Source of the DNA: Coix lacryma-jobi var. lacryma-jobi
Lineage: Eukaryota > Streptophyta > Magnoliopsida > Poales > Poaceae
Assembly: GCA_009763385.1 (NCBI GenBank)
Contig: CM019825.1
Location: forward strand, 115,191,131 to 115,255,130
Direction: 5' to 3'
Length of the DNA stretch: 64,000 nucleotides
Shown here: positions 53,666 through 64,000 of the stretch, one piece after another
Position numbering within the stretch: position 1 is the stretch's first letter
How the letters are laid out: every line of letters begins with the position of its first letter
Translations under genes and position numbers: made by a program
Notes under the pieces: generated by a model
What the model saw: only the letters and a program-made list of their open reading frames with translations
What the model was told of the DNA's origin: nothing
Database searches by the model: none

Positions 53666-54697
53666 ATGGCCCGGACTAAGCTGACCGCTCGCAAGGCCAC
53701 CGGAGGCAGAGGAGTTCCGCGTCACCGCTTGGCCACCAAGCTGACCCGAAAGACGTTCTTGTCCTACTTCGGGTTGCCGACTATCCTTTGGAGGATTCTG
53801 CAGGCCGTAGGCTATGAGAACGGACAGGAGCCCAGGTACTCATGGCAGAAGGAGATCTACGGGCAGGATTCCTTGGTCATGGTGGAGATCAAAGTCAAGG
53901 CTTTGCCCGCCAAGCCCCACTGGACAGGGTGGACAGAGATCACCAGAGGCACCTATGCCAAGGATGGAGCCAACAGGGCAGCATACCTAGTGCTGAAGGA
54001 TATCATCGCCCGCTTCCCCGCCGACCTGGCAAGTGCGATGGCAGGAGTGTTTCCCCGTGGATCACTTTTCCCATTGCGCTGGAAGCAGACTTCGGAGTCA
54101 ATCTTGACAGGGAGCCCAGAGGAGAGGTTCTACTGTGAGACGCCTGCGATGAGCGCCACCGGAGCTTTGTTGGGTGTATGTGAGAGTTTGGAGCACACTC
54201 TCGGGAATGTGTCCTTCACCCTCACAGCCACCTACCAGAGCAAGAGGAAGCTTCAAGAGGACTTCGATGCTGAGGTTGCTCGTCTGCAGGAGAGGATTCA
54301 GCAGCTCACTCTGGAGCGTGACGACGCCCGCACCACAGCAGCAGCACAGTCCACTGCCAGGACAGTTGCAGAGCAGATGTACCTGACTACCGCTCTTCAG
54401 AGGGATGAGGCCCGCACCGCACTCGACCAGCTCAGACAGGGAGTCCACCTGTTGATACAGCAGATCCACGGACAGCAGGCCTACATCGACCAGCTCCACG
54501 AGGCCGTCCATCAGATGCATCATGCCGCACAGGAGGCCGCCGTCCCAGCCGCTGCCGAGGTTCCCGCCGCCGAGGCCCAGGATCCCCAGGACGGAGAGGT
54601 CCTTGGTCCTGATGCCCCTATGGAGGAGGATCATGCTGTCAAGCCGATGATTGACGTCGACGCAGAGGACGCTGCATCCGCCGCTGGAGACCCCTGA
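53666..54697 (+). CDS. Tekay ORF1: protein with a histone H3 tail-like N-terminus and coiled coil
   Basis: 343 residues from the first ATG in the frame, which follows TTCTACAG. Residues 2-28, starting ARTKLTARKATGG, align with plant H3 residues 1-27 with one inserted residue and 19 identities: ARTK, TARK, TGG, PR, LATK and RK are kept, so Lys 4, 9, 23 and 27 are retained, while Ser10 is Ala, Lys14 Arg and Lys18 His. There is no histone fold after it. Residues about 30-190 form an unrecognised globular-looking region (TFLSYFGLPTILWRILQAVG, EIKVKALPAKPHWTGWTEIT). Residues about 195-290 are coiled coil (DAEVARLQERIQQLTLERDD), and the tail is Ala/Pro/Asp/Glu-rich. It lies between primer site and gag with its own start. 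Function unknown; the frame is intact. Confidence 0.8.
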   Translation: MARTKLTARKATGGRGVPRHRLATKLTRKTFLSYFGLPTILWRILQAVGYENGQEPRYSWQKEIYGQDSLVMVEIKVKALPAKPHWTGWTEITRGTYAKDGANRAAYLVLKDIIARFPADLASAMAGVFPRGSLFPLRWKQTSESILTGSPEERFYCETPAMSATGALLGVCESLEHTLGNVSFTLTATYQSKRKLQEDFDAEVARLQERIQQLTLERDDARTTAAAQSTARTVAEQMYLTTALQRDEARTALDQLRQGVHLLIQQIHGQQAYIDQLHEAVHQMHHAAQEAAVPAAAEVPAAEAQDPQDGEVLGPDAPMEEDHAVKPMIDVDAEDAASAAGDP

Positions 54698-55020
54698 GCG
54701 CTAGCTTGTTAGGGATCGTTTTCTTTTGTATATCTTGAGCTTGCTCGCTAAGTGATGTAACACCCTACACATGTGCTAGTTTTATGTTTAAAATGGTTGA
54801 TGGCATGTAAGCTTTTGGACAAAGTCCGGACTTCGATCCGGCATCTTTTATGGAAATCCGTCGTTTGCATGTCTAATTTCGAGCGATTGTTTTGTGATGT
54901 TGTATGGAAATGAGTAATTATACTTGGTCGTGTGCTAAATTTTCGAATTATGTACAACACAGTATTTATTCATGATCAATGTAACATCACCTAATGATTG
55001 CTTATTAATGCGATATGCAG
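54698..55020 (+). other. Spacer between ORF1 and gag
   Basis: AT-rich, no gene. It ends GATATGCAG|ATG, so the gag ATG, like that of ORF1, directly follows an acceptor-like CAG. Splicing from the leader to this site would remove ORF1 and place gag first on the messenger. Confidence 0.5.
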
Positions 55021-58000
55021 ATGCCGGCACACACTCGCAGCCAACGCGGACAGGGGGCAGGACAGGAGGAGAACTTGCCACCTCCCCCACCGCCGCCGAT
55101 GACGCCGGAAGCGTTTTTCGGCCAGTTCTTGGGCAGCCAAAGGAATATGGAGGAAATGCAGAGGCACATGAAGGCCACCCTCCGCAATATCGCTAACAAC
55201 ATTGCACAGCAGCATCATCAACGTCAAGGCCCAGAGCCCAACCAGTACAGCTCCTACCGTGACTTCTTGGACACTCGTCCTCTTGTGTTCAAGGAAGCCA
55301 CCGAACCGCTTGAGGCTGATGAGTGGCTCAACTCCATCACTCAGAAGTTCTGTTTGCTTCGTCTGACAGAAGAGCTCAAGGCGGAGTACGCCGCCCACAT
55401 GTTGGAAGGACCCGCAGGTCTGTGGTGAGCCCAGTACCGTGCATCCTTGCCTGCAAATGCACGTGTCACTTGGGATCATTTCTCCACCGCTATGCGCAAC
55501 CACTACATCCCTAGTGGTCTGATGGAAATGAAGGTTGCAGAGTTCATGAGGTTATCCCAGGGGACTAGGTCTATGTCCGAGTACCTCCACAGTTTCAACA
55601 ACCTAGCTCGCTACGCCCCAGACTTTGTTGATACTGAGGCCAAGAAGATCGCAAGCTTCAAACGTGGCATGAGTGCCGCCATGCTTTCCAAGATGGGCAA
55701 CAGTCACCGCACCACCTTCAGTGACTTCGTCAGCGACTGCCTAAATCAAGAGGCCAATGACAGCCGGCTAGCGACAGAGACGCGCCGTCGTGCAAATGAA
55801 GGAGGTTCATCCCAGCAGAGGACCCCTTTCGGAGCACGCGCCCCATATCGCCCGCCTGTCACAGGAGCAAGATACCGACCCCCGCAGAGGAAGATCACCA
55901 CCAACCGTTCCCATCCTAGTTATCAGAAGCCCTACACTGCTCCCATGATGCAGAATAAGAACAAAGCAGGAAGTGCAGGAGGTCCCAAGACCCCGTACGT
56001 GATTGGTCCATGCTATAATTGTGGTCAGACTGGACACCTGTCACGTCAGTGCCCTCGCCCAAAGAAGCAGTACACTCAGCCCCCACCTCGTACGGGTCAT
56101 GTGCATCACACCACCGTGGAAGAAGTTCCAGAAGGAGAGCCTGTCACCACTGGTACGTTTCTTGTTAATCAATGCCCCGCAGTTGTGTTGTTTGATTCTG
56201 GAGCATCGCATTCTTTCATAAGTGAGAACTTTGTTTTGAGAAGTAACCTTGAGTTGATAGAGTTAGACCGGGGATATCAGATAAGTTCCGCCGGAGCTGT
56301 TCTCTCCGCGCGAAAAATGGCTAAAGGAGTGGAAATGACCTTCGGGGATAAGAAGGCCATAGTGGATCCCATTGTCATTCCTGGTCTAGGTTTGGATGTA
56401 ATCTTGGGTATGGGTTGGATGAAACTCTGGAAAGTCAACCTTGATGTCGCAGAGCGTGTAGTTTCCATGGTTAGCCCTCGTAGTGGGTCTACCTTTCGGT
56501 TCAGGTTACCTCGAAACCCCCATGAGATCGGAGTGTTGTTCAATATCACGGCAAAGCAGATAGCCGAGATTCCGATAATATGTGAGTTTCCGGATGTTTT
56601 CCCCGATGAGTTGCCTAGAGTACCGCCAGATAGGGATGTGGAGTTTGCTATAGAGTTAATCCCTGGAACAGCACCCATATCCCGGAGACCGTATAGAATG
56701 CACGCTAAAGAGTTAGCAGAGCTTAAGGTTCAGTTGCAAGAGCTTTTGGATAAGGGTTTGATACGCCCTAGTTCGTCACCTTGGGGATGTCCCGCTATCT
56801 TTGTGAAGAAGAAGGATAAAACTTTAAGGATGTGCGTGGATTACAGACCGTTGAATGCCGTAACTATAAAGAACAAATATCCCTTACCCCGAATCGATGT
56901 CTTGTTTGATCAGTTGTCAAAGGCGAAAGTATTCTCTAAGATCGACCTGAGGTCAGGATACCATCAGATTAAGATCAGAAGAGAAGATATACCGAAAACA
57001 GCTTTCTCCACCAGATACGGACTCTATGAGTATCTTGTTATGTCTTTTGGATTGACCAATGCACCGGCACATTTCATGTACCTGATGAATTCGGTCTTCA
57101 TGCCAGAGTTGGATAAGTTTGTTGTAGTGTTCATCGATGACATCTTGGTATATTCTGAAAATGAGAAGGATCATGCTGAGCATCTACGAGTCGTTCTAAC
57201 CCGGCTTAGAGAGCATAAGTTGTATGCTAAGTTCAACAAGTGTGAGTTTTGGTTGAAGAAGGTACCTTTCCTTGGTCATGTCCTTTCAGAGGAAGGGATC
57301 TTTGTAGACCCTTCTAAAGTACAAGAGGTTATGGATTGGGAAGCACCCACGAGTGTTTTTGAGGTTCGCAGCTTTTTGGGTTTGGCCGGATACTACCGTC
57401 GGTTTATTCCGGATTTTTCAAGAATAACCAAGCCTATGACCCGTTTAACGCAGAAAAACAAGAAGTTCGAATGGACTCCAGACTGTGAAACAACTTTTCG
57501 CACTCTGCGAACGCTGTTGACATCCGCACCTGTTCTGGCTCAGCCAAACTTGGAGGAACCTTTTGATGTGTTTTGTGACGCATCCAAGATTGGACTTGGG
57601 TGTGTACTCTTGCAAAATGGAAGAGTTATCGCCTATGCTTCTCGTCAGTTAAGACCACACGAAGAGAATTACCCCACTCATGATTTGGAACTAGCAGCCG
57701 TCGTGCATGCGCTCAAGATTTGGAGGCATTATCTTATGGGAAATCTATGTCATGTGTACACGGATCATAAAAGTCTGAAATATATCTTCACCCAGCCAGA
57801 GTTGAACATGAGGCAGAGAAGATGGTTGGAGCTAATTAAGGATTATAACCTTGAAGTGCATTACCACCCCGGAAAAGCAAACGTTGTAGCCGATGCCTTG
57901 AGTCGCAAGACTCATTGCAACTCCCTACAACCACTGTTGGAAGATGGATTTAACCTTATGCACTCTGTTATGCTGAACAATATCACTCTTCAGTGCACCT

Positions 58001-59493
58001 TAGAAAGTGACATCATCGAGAGACAAAGGACCGATGAAGAGATCTGTCAGATTAAGAAGAGGTTGGAAACCAGTAGTTCTTTGAACTTCCGCACAGATGA
58101 GCAGGGAATTCTATGGTATAATCAGAGGTTGGTTGTTCCTAAAGACACTGAGCTGAAAGAAAGAATTCTGAATGAAGCTCACAATTCAAAGTTATCTATC
58201 CATCCAGGAAGCAGTAAGATGTACCAAGATTTGAGAACCAGGTATTGGTGGTCAAAGATGAAGAAAGAAGTTGCAGCTTATGTTGCAAGATGTGATACTT
58301 GCTACAGGATAAAAGCTATACACCTGAGACCTGCCGGATTGTTACAACCGTTATCCATCCCAGAGTGGAAATGGGAAGAAATTAGTATGGATTTCATCAC
58401 AGGTCTCCCCACCACTCAAAAAGGAAATGATTCTATCTGGGTTATCGTGGATCGGTTATCTAAAGTGGCTCACTTCATACCCGTTAAGACTACACACCGC
58501 CCTCATCAGTATGCAGACTTGTATATCCAGAATATCTTGAGGCTACATGGGATTCCGAAGTGGATTGTCTCTGATAGAGGACCCCAGTTCATAGCACGTT
58601 TTTGGGAACAGTTGCACAAAGAGCTAGGAACTAAATTGGTAAGAAGTTCCGCCTATCACCCCCAGACTGCAGGACAGACGGAGAGGGTAAATCAGATTTT
58701 GGAAGATATCCTAAGAGCTTGTGTTCTATCTTCAGGAGAGTCGTGGGAGAAATGGTTACCCCTTGCCGAGTTTTCATATAACAACAGCTATCAGGAAAGT
58801 ATAAAGGTGACACCGTTTGAAGTTTTGTATGGACGAAGATGCAGAACCCTAGTAAATTGGGTTGAGTCAGGAGATCGAGGATTCTATGGGTCAGATTACG
58901 TGAAGGATGCTGAAGAGATTGTGCAAACAGTACAACAACATATTAAGGTAGCACAATCCAGACAAAAGAGTTATGTCGATACACGGAGAAGACCTCTGGA
59001 ATTTCAAGTAGGAGACTATGTGTATCTTAAGGTCTCACCTATGAGAAAGGTCCAACGTTTTGGAATTAAGAAGAAACTAGCACCTCGATATGTGGGACCT
59101 TACCGGATCATAGCAAAGAAGGGACAAGTGGCATACGAAGTACAATTACCCCCAGAAATGAGCACAGTTTTCCCAGTGTTCCACGTATCACAGTTAAAGA
59201 AGTGTCTTCGAGTTCCAGAACAAGAAGAAGTTCGGATTCCAGACGTCACCATCAGATCGGATCTGGAGTACTACGAGCAGCCCAAGGAGGTTTTGGATAC
59301 CAAGACCCGAGAGACGCGTCACCGAACGGTGAAGACTTACAAGATTCTCTGGAGCAATCACGGACCCAACGATGCGACTTGGGAAACAGAGGAGTACTTA
59401 CGCGTAAACTACCCCGCTTTTTATAAAGATTGGTACGTAACTCAAATATCGGGACGAGATTTCTTTAAGGGGGGAAGGGTTGTGACACCCTAG
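55021..59493 (+). pseudogene. gag-pol: Tekay gag-pol polyprotein with chromodomain, one in-frame stop
   Basis: 1490 codons from MPAHTRSQRG. A single TGA at 55426-55428 (codon 136, in PAGLW*AQYR; relatives have Trp there, from memory) is the only lesion. Gag core follows (NHYIPSGLMEMKVAEFMRLS). Zinc knuckle CYNCGQTGHLSRQC about residue 331; protease LFDSGASHSF about 388; reverse transcriptase CVDYRPLNAVTIKNKYPLPR, with FIDDILVYS about 704; RNase H FCDASKIGLG about 850; integrase H-H-C-C (AHNSKLSIH, CDTC) and DDE in MDFITGLP, VSDRGPQF and GQTERVNQ (about 1124-1222); chromodomain PKEVLDTKTRETRHRTVKTY with ILWSNHGPNDATWETEEYL at 1420-1470. The reading frame crosses the polypurine tract (FFKGGR) and stops inside the 3' LTR. 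Confidence 0.9.
59467..59479 (+). promoter_or_regulatory. Polypurine tract of Tekay chromovirus
   Basis: AAGGGGGGAAGGG, four bases before the 3' LTR, and also coding for the last residues of gag-pol. Confidence 0.8.
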
Positions 59494-62400
59494 TGTCAAG
59501 CACTGCATTAGGAATTGCAATTAGCTACTAAGAAGCATAAGCAATGCATTGCATCATTTCATGTGCATGCGAGTGCTTTTGTATTTTGTTTATTTATTTG
59601 GATTTGGATTTCTATTTGACTCGATGATTTAAGTGGATCTCTGCTTGGGCAAAGAGTTTTATAAAATAGAGTTGGAGTTTTTGACCTGCAAAACTGGCTT
59701 TATTTATGTGGAGGTTGTAAAAATGGTTTTCAGAAAAAGTGTCTTATATGAAAGTTGTAGAGAAAATTATTTTGAGCAACTTTCATATTTGGGTCAAAAC
59801 CTAGTTTGGAGTTTTTGAAACTGTTTTGAATGGTCAAAGTTTGAAAAGAATTTGGAAAAAGAAAAAGGAAAACGATTTCTCCCGTGCCCCACCTTTTGGC
59901 CCATCTGGCCTTTCGGCCCAACTCGCGCGCGCCGGCCCAGCTCGCCAACTCGCGCGCGCCGGCCCAGCTCGCCCGCTCGCGTGCGCCGGCCCGCTCCCGC
60001 ACTCGCCCGCGCGCCGCGCGCGCCGCGCACCGTCGCCCGCCTGACGCCCGTGCCGTACGCCGGCCGCAAGCGCCGCGTGGCCGCCTTTGCCTGCACCGTA
60101 TCCCGCTCGCCCTATCGCCGCAAGATCGTTGCTCGCTCGATCACGCCACGATCGCCGCTCGCCTCGCCTGCCGAGCCCTGCTGCCCGCGCGCGCCGCACG
60201 CCACGCCGTGGCCCCCGCCACGATCGGCCGTCCGCCGCTCCGACGACCAAAACCCCGCGCGCCCGCACTCCTCTCTCTTTCACTCCTCACTCGCGCCCCC
60301 CCCCCTCACTCTCGCTCTCACTCCCTCTCCTGCCCGCGAACGCAAGGCCGAGCGCTCACCTCGCCTTGGCCACTGCACGCCACCGTGAGAGCGCCTCCCC
60401 ACGATCCAGCCCTCACTGAGCCACCGCCGGCCGATTAACTCCGGCCACCACTCCGCCATCATCTAGACCGCACGGTGCTCCCGCTTCCACTCCGCCGGAG
60501 CCCCACCACTGCCAGAACGAGAAGTGCCATTTCTCGGCCGCCATCGACGACCGGGAGTGCACGCCATTGTTCTACACCACCCGAACCTTCGCCGAGCCTC
60601 GTATCTCCCGTCGAGCTTCACCGAGTCAAGGCAAGGTGAGAACACCTATCCACCTCAACGCTACCGCTCCCTATCTCACTCTATCTCCCCGGCCGAGCGC
60701 CATGGGCGCCGCCGCGGCCATGCTCAAGGTCGCGCTCCTCTGGAGCCAATCAAGCCAAACCAACCTCGTAGTTGTGCTCCTTAGGGTTCACTCGAGCTTT
60801 TGCCTCCCCCAATTTCTCCGGCCGCCGCCGGAAACGGCGTAGCCGCGCGTTGCCGCCATCACCGTGCGCGGCCGCTCGCCGCCGGCATGCTCCGGCCGTG
60901 CGCTAGCCAAACCACGTACACCTCTCGGTGCGCCTCATCGAGGCGAGTTCACAAGCCTAGCTTCCCCGCCGGCGACCTCACCGTCGGTCAAACCTCTCCC
61001 CTGTTTTCCGTCTCGCCCGAGCCTCGAGCCAGGCCTCGGACGGGCGATTATTTTCCGTCTCGCCCGAGCCTCGAGCCAGGCCTCGGACGGGCGATTGTTT
61101 TACGTCTCGCCCGAGCCTCCGAGCCATGCCTCGGACAGACGTTTGTTTTTATCATCTCGCTCGAGCTAGGCCTCGAGCGAACCCTCGGGCACTGTCTCGT
61201 TCGAGCCGGGCCTCGAGCGAACACACACCTACCGCCGTGCGCTCGAGCCAGGTTGGGTCGAGTTGGACTGGGCCAAAAGCCCCGTTTGGGCTAGAATAAA
61301 GTTTTTCTTTTTTTTAGTTTTCTGCTCAGTAACTAAGTTTGTTAATTTTGCTATAATTAATCTATAGCTCTGTTAATTATGAAATTTCAGTTTTGCTAGT
61401 TTGCTTATGAGCAGATCTATCATGGAAAAATATGAAAGTATTTTTGGCAGAAGTTTATTTTACTGTTTTCATTTATTCCAGTTTATATGTTCTTGCTAAG
61501 ATAAATGGTTATATATGTTTTCTGGTTGAGTTAATTCCTGAAAAATTTTGTGTAAGTTTATTATCATGTTTTACACCTGTGAAAAATATATGATGCACTG
61601 TTTATGTGGAAAAAGTTTCTGTTATGGTTTAAAGTCCTTTTTGGCTGATTTCTTAAGAATAAATGTTAAGGTGTTTTATATGCTGAAATAAAATATGGGA
61701 AAATTTGTATAGTCTTTGTTTATGATGTCCAAGCTAAGAAAAATGTAAGCATGATCTGTTATGTGAAGAAATCTGAAGTTGTTTTATAAATGTGCTTTTC
61801 TGTGTTTTTCTTTGGAAATTCATGTAAGAAATAATATAATGTTTCTGTTCATGGAACTTCCTTGATAAACATAAAATGTGAAGTAGAATCTAGGAAAAGT
61901 ATGAAGTTGAGTTTATCACCCTTTTCCAGTAGGGTTGTAGTTCAAGTGGTTTATTTTGGGATAGATTTGTTTATTTGGTGTAGGCTTGTATGTTTATGCT
62001 CTGGCCACAAGTTTTCTGCAGTAGAAAGCTTTTGAGTAAAAGAAGCCAGGAAAATTATGAACTCTGTTGTTTGACACTTTTTGGATAAGGAGCTAGTTCA
62101 ATGTACCTTTTGAGCAGTTTATTTGTTATTTTTGTATCTACAGTTCTATATTTTATTTTTGGCTGGAATTTATTCAGTAGAGTCTAGAGAGTGTTAATTG
62201 TCTTCTGGAATTTTGTGGATTTTTTCCGAGTTCAGAAATGTGCACTTGCAGTTCAAACCTAAGTTTCTTTTGAATTATTAAATAAGAAAAAGTTGAATAA
62301 ATGGATTTTGTTTTATGAATTAACTAATTATTTACCTCAATGTCAAAAGTGGTTCAACAAGTTGGGTTTGTTCGTTTGCAAGAAATGCTCTTTTCATACC

Positions 62401-64000
62401 ACACATCTTGCACCCGCATTGTAATTATTTATTAATCGTCGCATGCAATAGGATCGACCCCTCCGGAGCCCGACCAGGAGCCAGAGACAAACGCCGAGCA
62501 GCAGATCCCGGAGCTCCAGCAAGCCGAGGAAGCCGACCCCGCCTGCGACACTAACTTGCCCGAGTGTCCCTCCCACGAGGCCTCGATCTTGACCCAAGGC
62601 AAGCCCCGGAGCATTCTAAGTCTCCCAGTTTTTATAATTAAATTACTTGAGTCCTTTTATATTGTGATGCATTAGGTATAGGAGTTGATTGAATCCTATT
62701 TGATGCATTATCCTCCCTTGATTATTGTTTACTCCTACCTTGTTATCCTGTTACTTACTTATAAATGTAGATTGCTTAGCCTGCTGAATAAAAGTAATAG
62801 TTGAGGATGTTTCCGTAATACCCTGATGGGTAGTTACCGGATCACGGTTGGCTATATTTGCTATCGTGGAAAAGAACCTGAGTTGTAGTGAAATACGGTC
62901 AACTGGAAGGCAAGGCACAAGTTTGGAAACTTGGGGCAATCCGTCCGTTGGATCGTGTAGGTTTGTATCGATGTTGGCCCTCGTTCATTTTTGAACGCGC
63001 CCTTTTACTTAGGGATATGTCGGTGCCGTAATCATCGACCCCAAAGCCGGTTAGAAGCTGTTTGGGCCGGTCTCAACCCGTGTCGTGCCCTCTAGTATGG
63101 AAATTGCGATCTGCCGCGTGAGGCCATCGCCAGGTTCTAATTGGGCGGTCCGTGCTGTGAGTCGCGACGATCACCACCACGAACAAGCATCGAGCGGTTG
63201 CCCAATGCATGGACCCGACGGGGAAAGTGTGGGCTGGTATTAAAGGTCTTTCACCAGCTGGTTTGGAATTCGATTCGAGTCGTCGTCTCCCCCGGTTAGT
63301 GGGAAACTATGGCGAGCTTCACCACGATACAACTCCATGTGATGATTTAAGGTTCAACTAAAATGTGGATAAGTCAACTGGATATGGTTATATTATTGAT
63401 TGATAGATTCAAGTGAGTGCTCTAGTACAGGTGAAAACCTATAACTAAGGAATAGGTCTAAAAATGGCAGCTCATCATTATCATCAATTACCTCTCATCT
63501 GAAATTGAGCTTTTCGCAACTAAAAGATCCCAGCTCCACCTCAAAAGCCTTGCATACCCTTAGAGTCTTTATTTTCAGTTGGACGGGTAAGTCTAGCTGA
63601 GTACCTTCCCATACTCAGGGTTTATCCCGTTGTTGCAGATGGTCAGGTCTACTTCGGCTATTGTAAGCACTGCCTCTACCCAGTGGAAGGTGATGAGGAG
63701 TAGGCCCAGGGCAGGGTCATCCAGAAGCTTCGCTTTTTCTTTTGCTGGTCTGAGACTTCTAGTGGCACATTATCTAAAAAGGGAAGAGTGAGTTGTGAGA
63801 GTTGGTTTATCAAACAATGTTTTATTTGGACCACATGTGTAGTGGTCGTGTGTCAAACTACTTCAGCTTCCGCACTTTCAAAATTCAGTATTGTAATAAC
63901 TCCGTTTTAAATTCCGCACTCTGGTGTTAAATTCATTTTCGTTTTCGCTGTGATGTATCTTTACGAATGTAATCCTTGAACGATGAGATCCTGTATGATG
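59483..64000 (+). repeat. 3' LTR of Tekay chromovirus, cut by window edge
   Basis: TGACACCCTAGTGTCA start as in the 5' LTR, which it follows to the edge (position equivalent to about 52810). It contains GC-rich block 59880-61285, an extra CTCGCCCGAGCC repeat unit near 61035-61085, the exon-like segment 62451-62627, TATA-like 62760-62767 and hairpin segment 63586-63638. Confidence 0.9.

Larger units (their letters stand above)
48272..64000 (+). mobile_element. Tekay-type Ty3-gypsy chromovirus, near complete
   Basis: 5' LTR (48272-52932), primer-binding site, leader, ORF1, gag-pol with C-terminal chromodomain, polypurine tract, and 3' LTR (59483 to the window edge, about 120 bases short of its end). 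The LTRs differ by few substitutions and a few indels, and coding regions are almost intact, so it is the youngest insertion here. It interrupts copia A; GATTG (48267-48271) is the left target-site copy. Clade: gag-pol order with integrase followed by a chromodomain, initiator tRNA-Met priming, and LTRs above 4 kb. Confidence 0.9.

Noticed and set aside
53666..53770. A captured true histone H3 gene
   Set aside because: Only the tail resembles H3; there is no histone fold after residue 28.

Overview
The window looks like gene-free, retrotransposon-packed heterochromatin of a grass, most likely panicoid and perhaps Andropogoneae. This rests on the element families: Tat/Retand-type Ty3-gypsy with antisense genes, Tekay-type chromoviruses with LTRs over 4 kb, gag-only Athila-like Ty3-gypsy, and SIRE/Maximus-type Ty1-copia with GCGTCCGGTCA-rich LTRs. 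The species is inferred, not shown. I see no host gene, tRNA, rRNA or CRISPR array; every recognisable coding domain belongs to a mobile element.

Layout from left to right. (1) 1-5364, minus: Athila-like gag/protease material arranged internal-LTR-internal around one shared LTR (1344-2803). (2) 5365-10288, plus: the 3' part of a Tat element with a spliced antisense gene and a 3' LTR. (3) 10289-26830, minus: leader, primer-binding site and 5' LTR of a Tekay-like element. Its LTR is split by (4) 15265-25733, plus: a 5'-truncated Tat element with decayed gag-pol, minisatellite, antisense gene and 3' LTR. (5) 26831-28981, plus: copia gag and protease. (6) 28982-31724, plus: 5' LTR, primer-binding site and gag of a second Tat element of the same family as (2). 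(7) 31725-38936, minus: a gag-protease-only Athila-like element with both LTRs, the 5' one cut. (8) 38937-42935, minus: copia copy B, 3' end. (9) 42936-48271, minus: copia copy A, inserted into the RNase H region of copy B. (10) 48272-64000, plus: a nearly intact Tekay chromovirus whose 3' LTR runs off the window.

The right half is a nesting series: copia (5) was hit by Tat (6), then Athila-like (7), then copia B (8), then copia A (9), then Tekay (10). The last is youngest: its gag-pol has one in-frame stop and its two LTRs are very similar. Older layers carry many stops, mostly of the kind left by C-to-T change in methylated DNA.

The most unusual object is ORF1 of the young Tekay element (53666-54697). 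It begins with a clear copy of the histone H3 N-terminal tail, in an element whose integrase ends in a chromodomain. Other notable structures are tandem dyads with covarying stems in the copia LTRs, primer-binding-site modules repeated inside the Athila-like LTRs, spliced antisense genes in two Tat elements, and terminal and internal hairpins conserved between two diverged Tekay LTR families.
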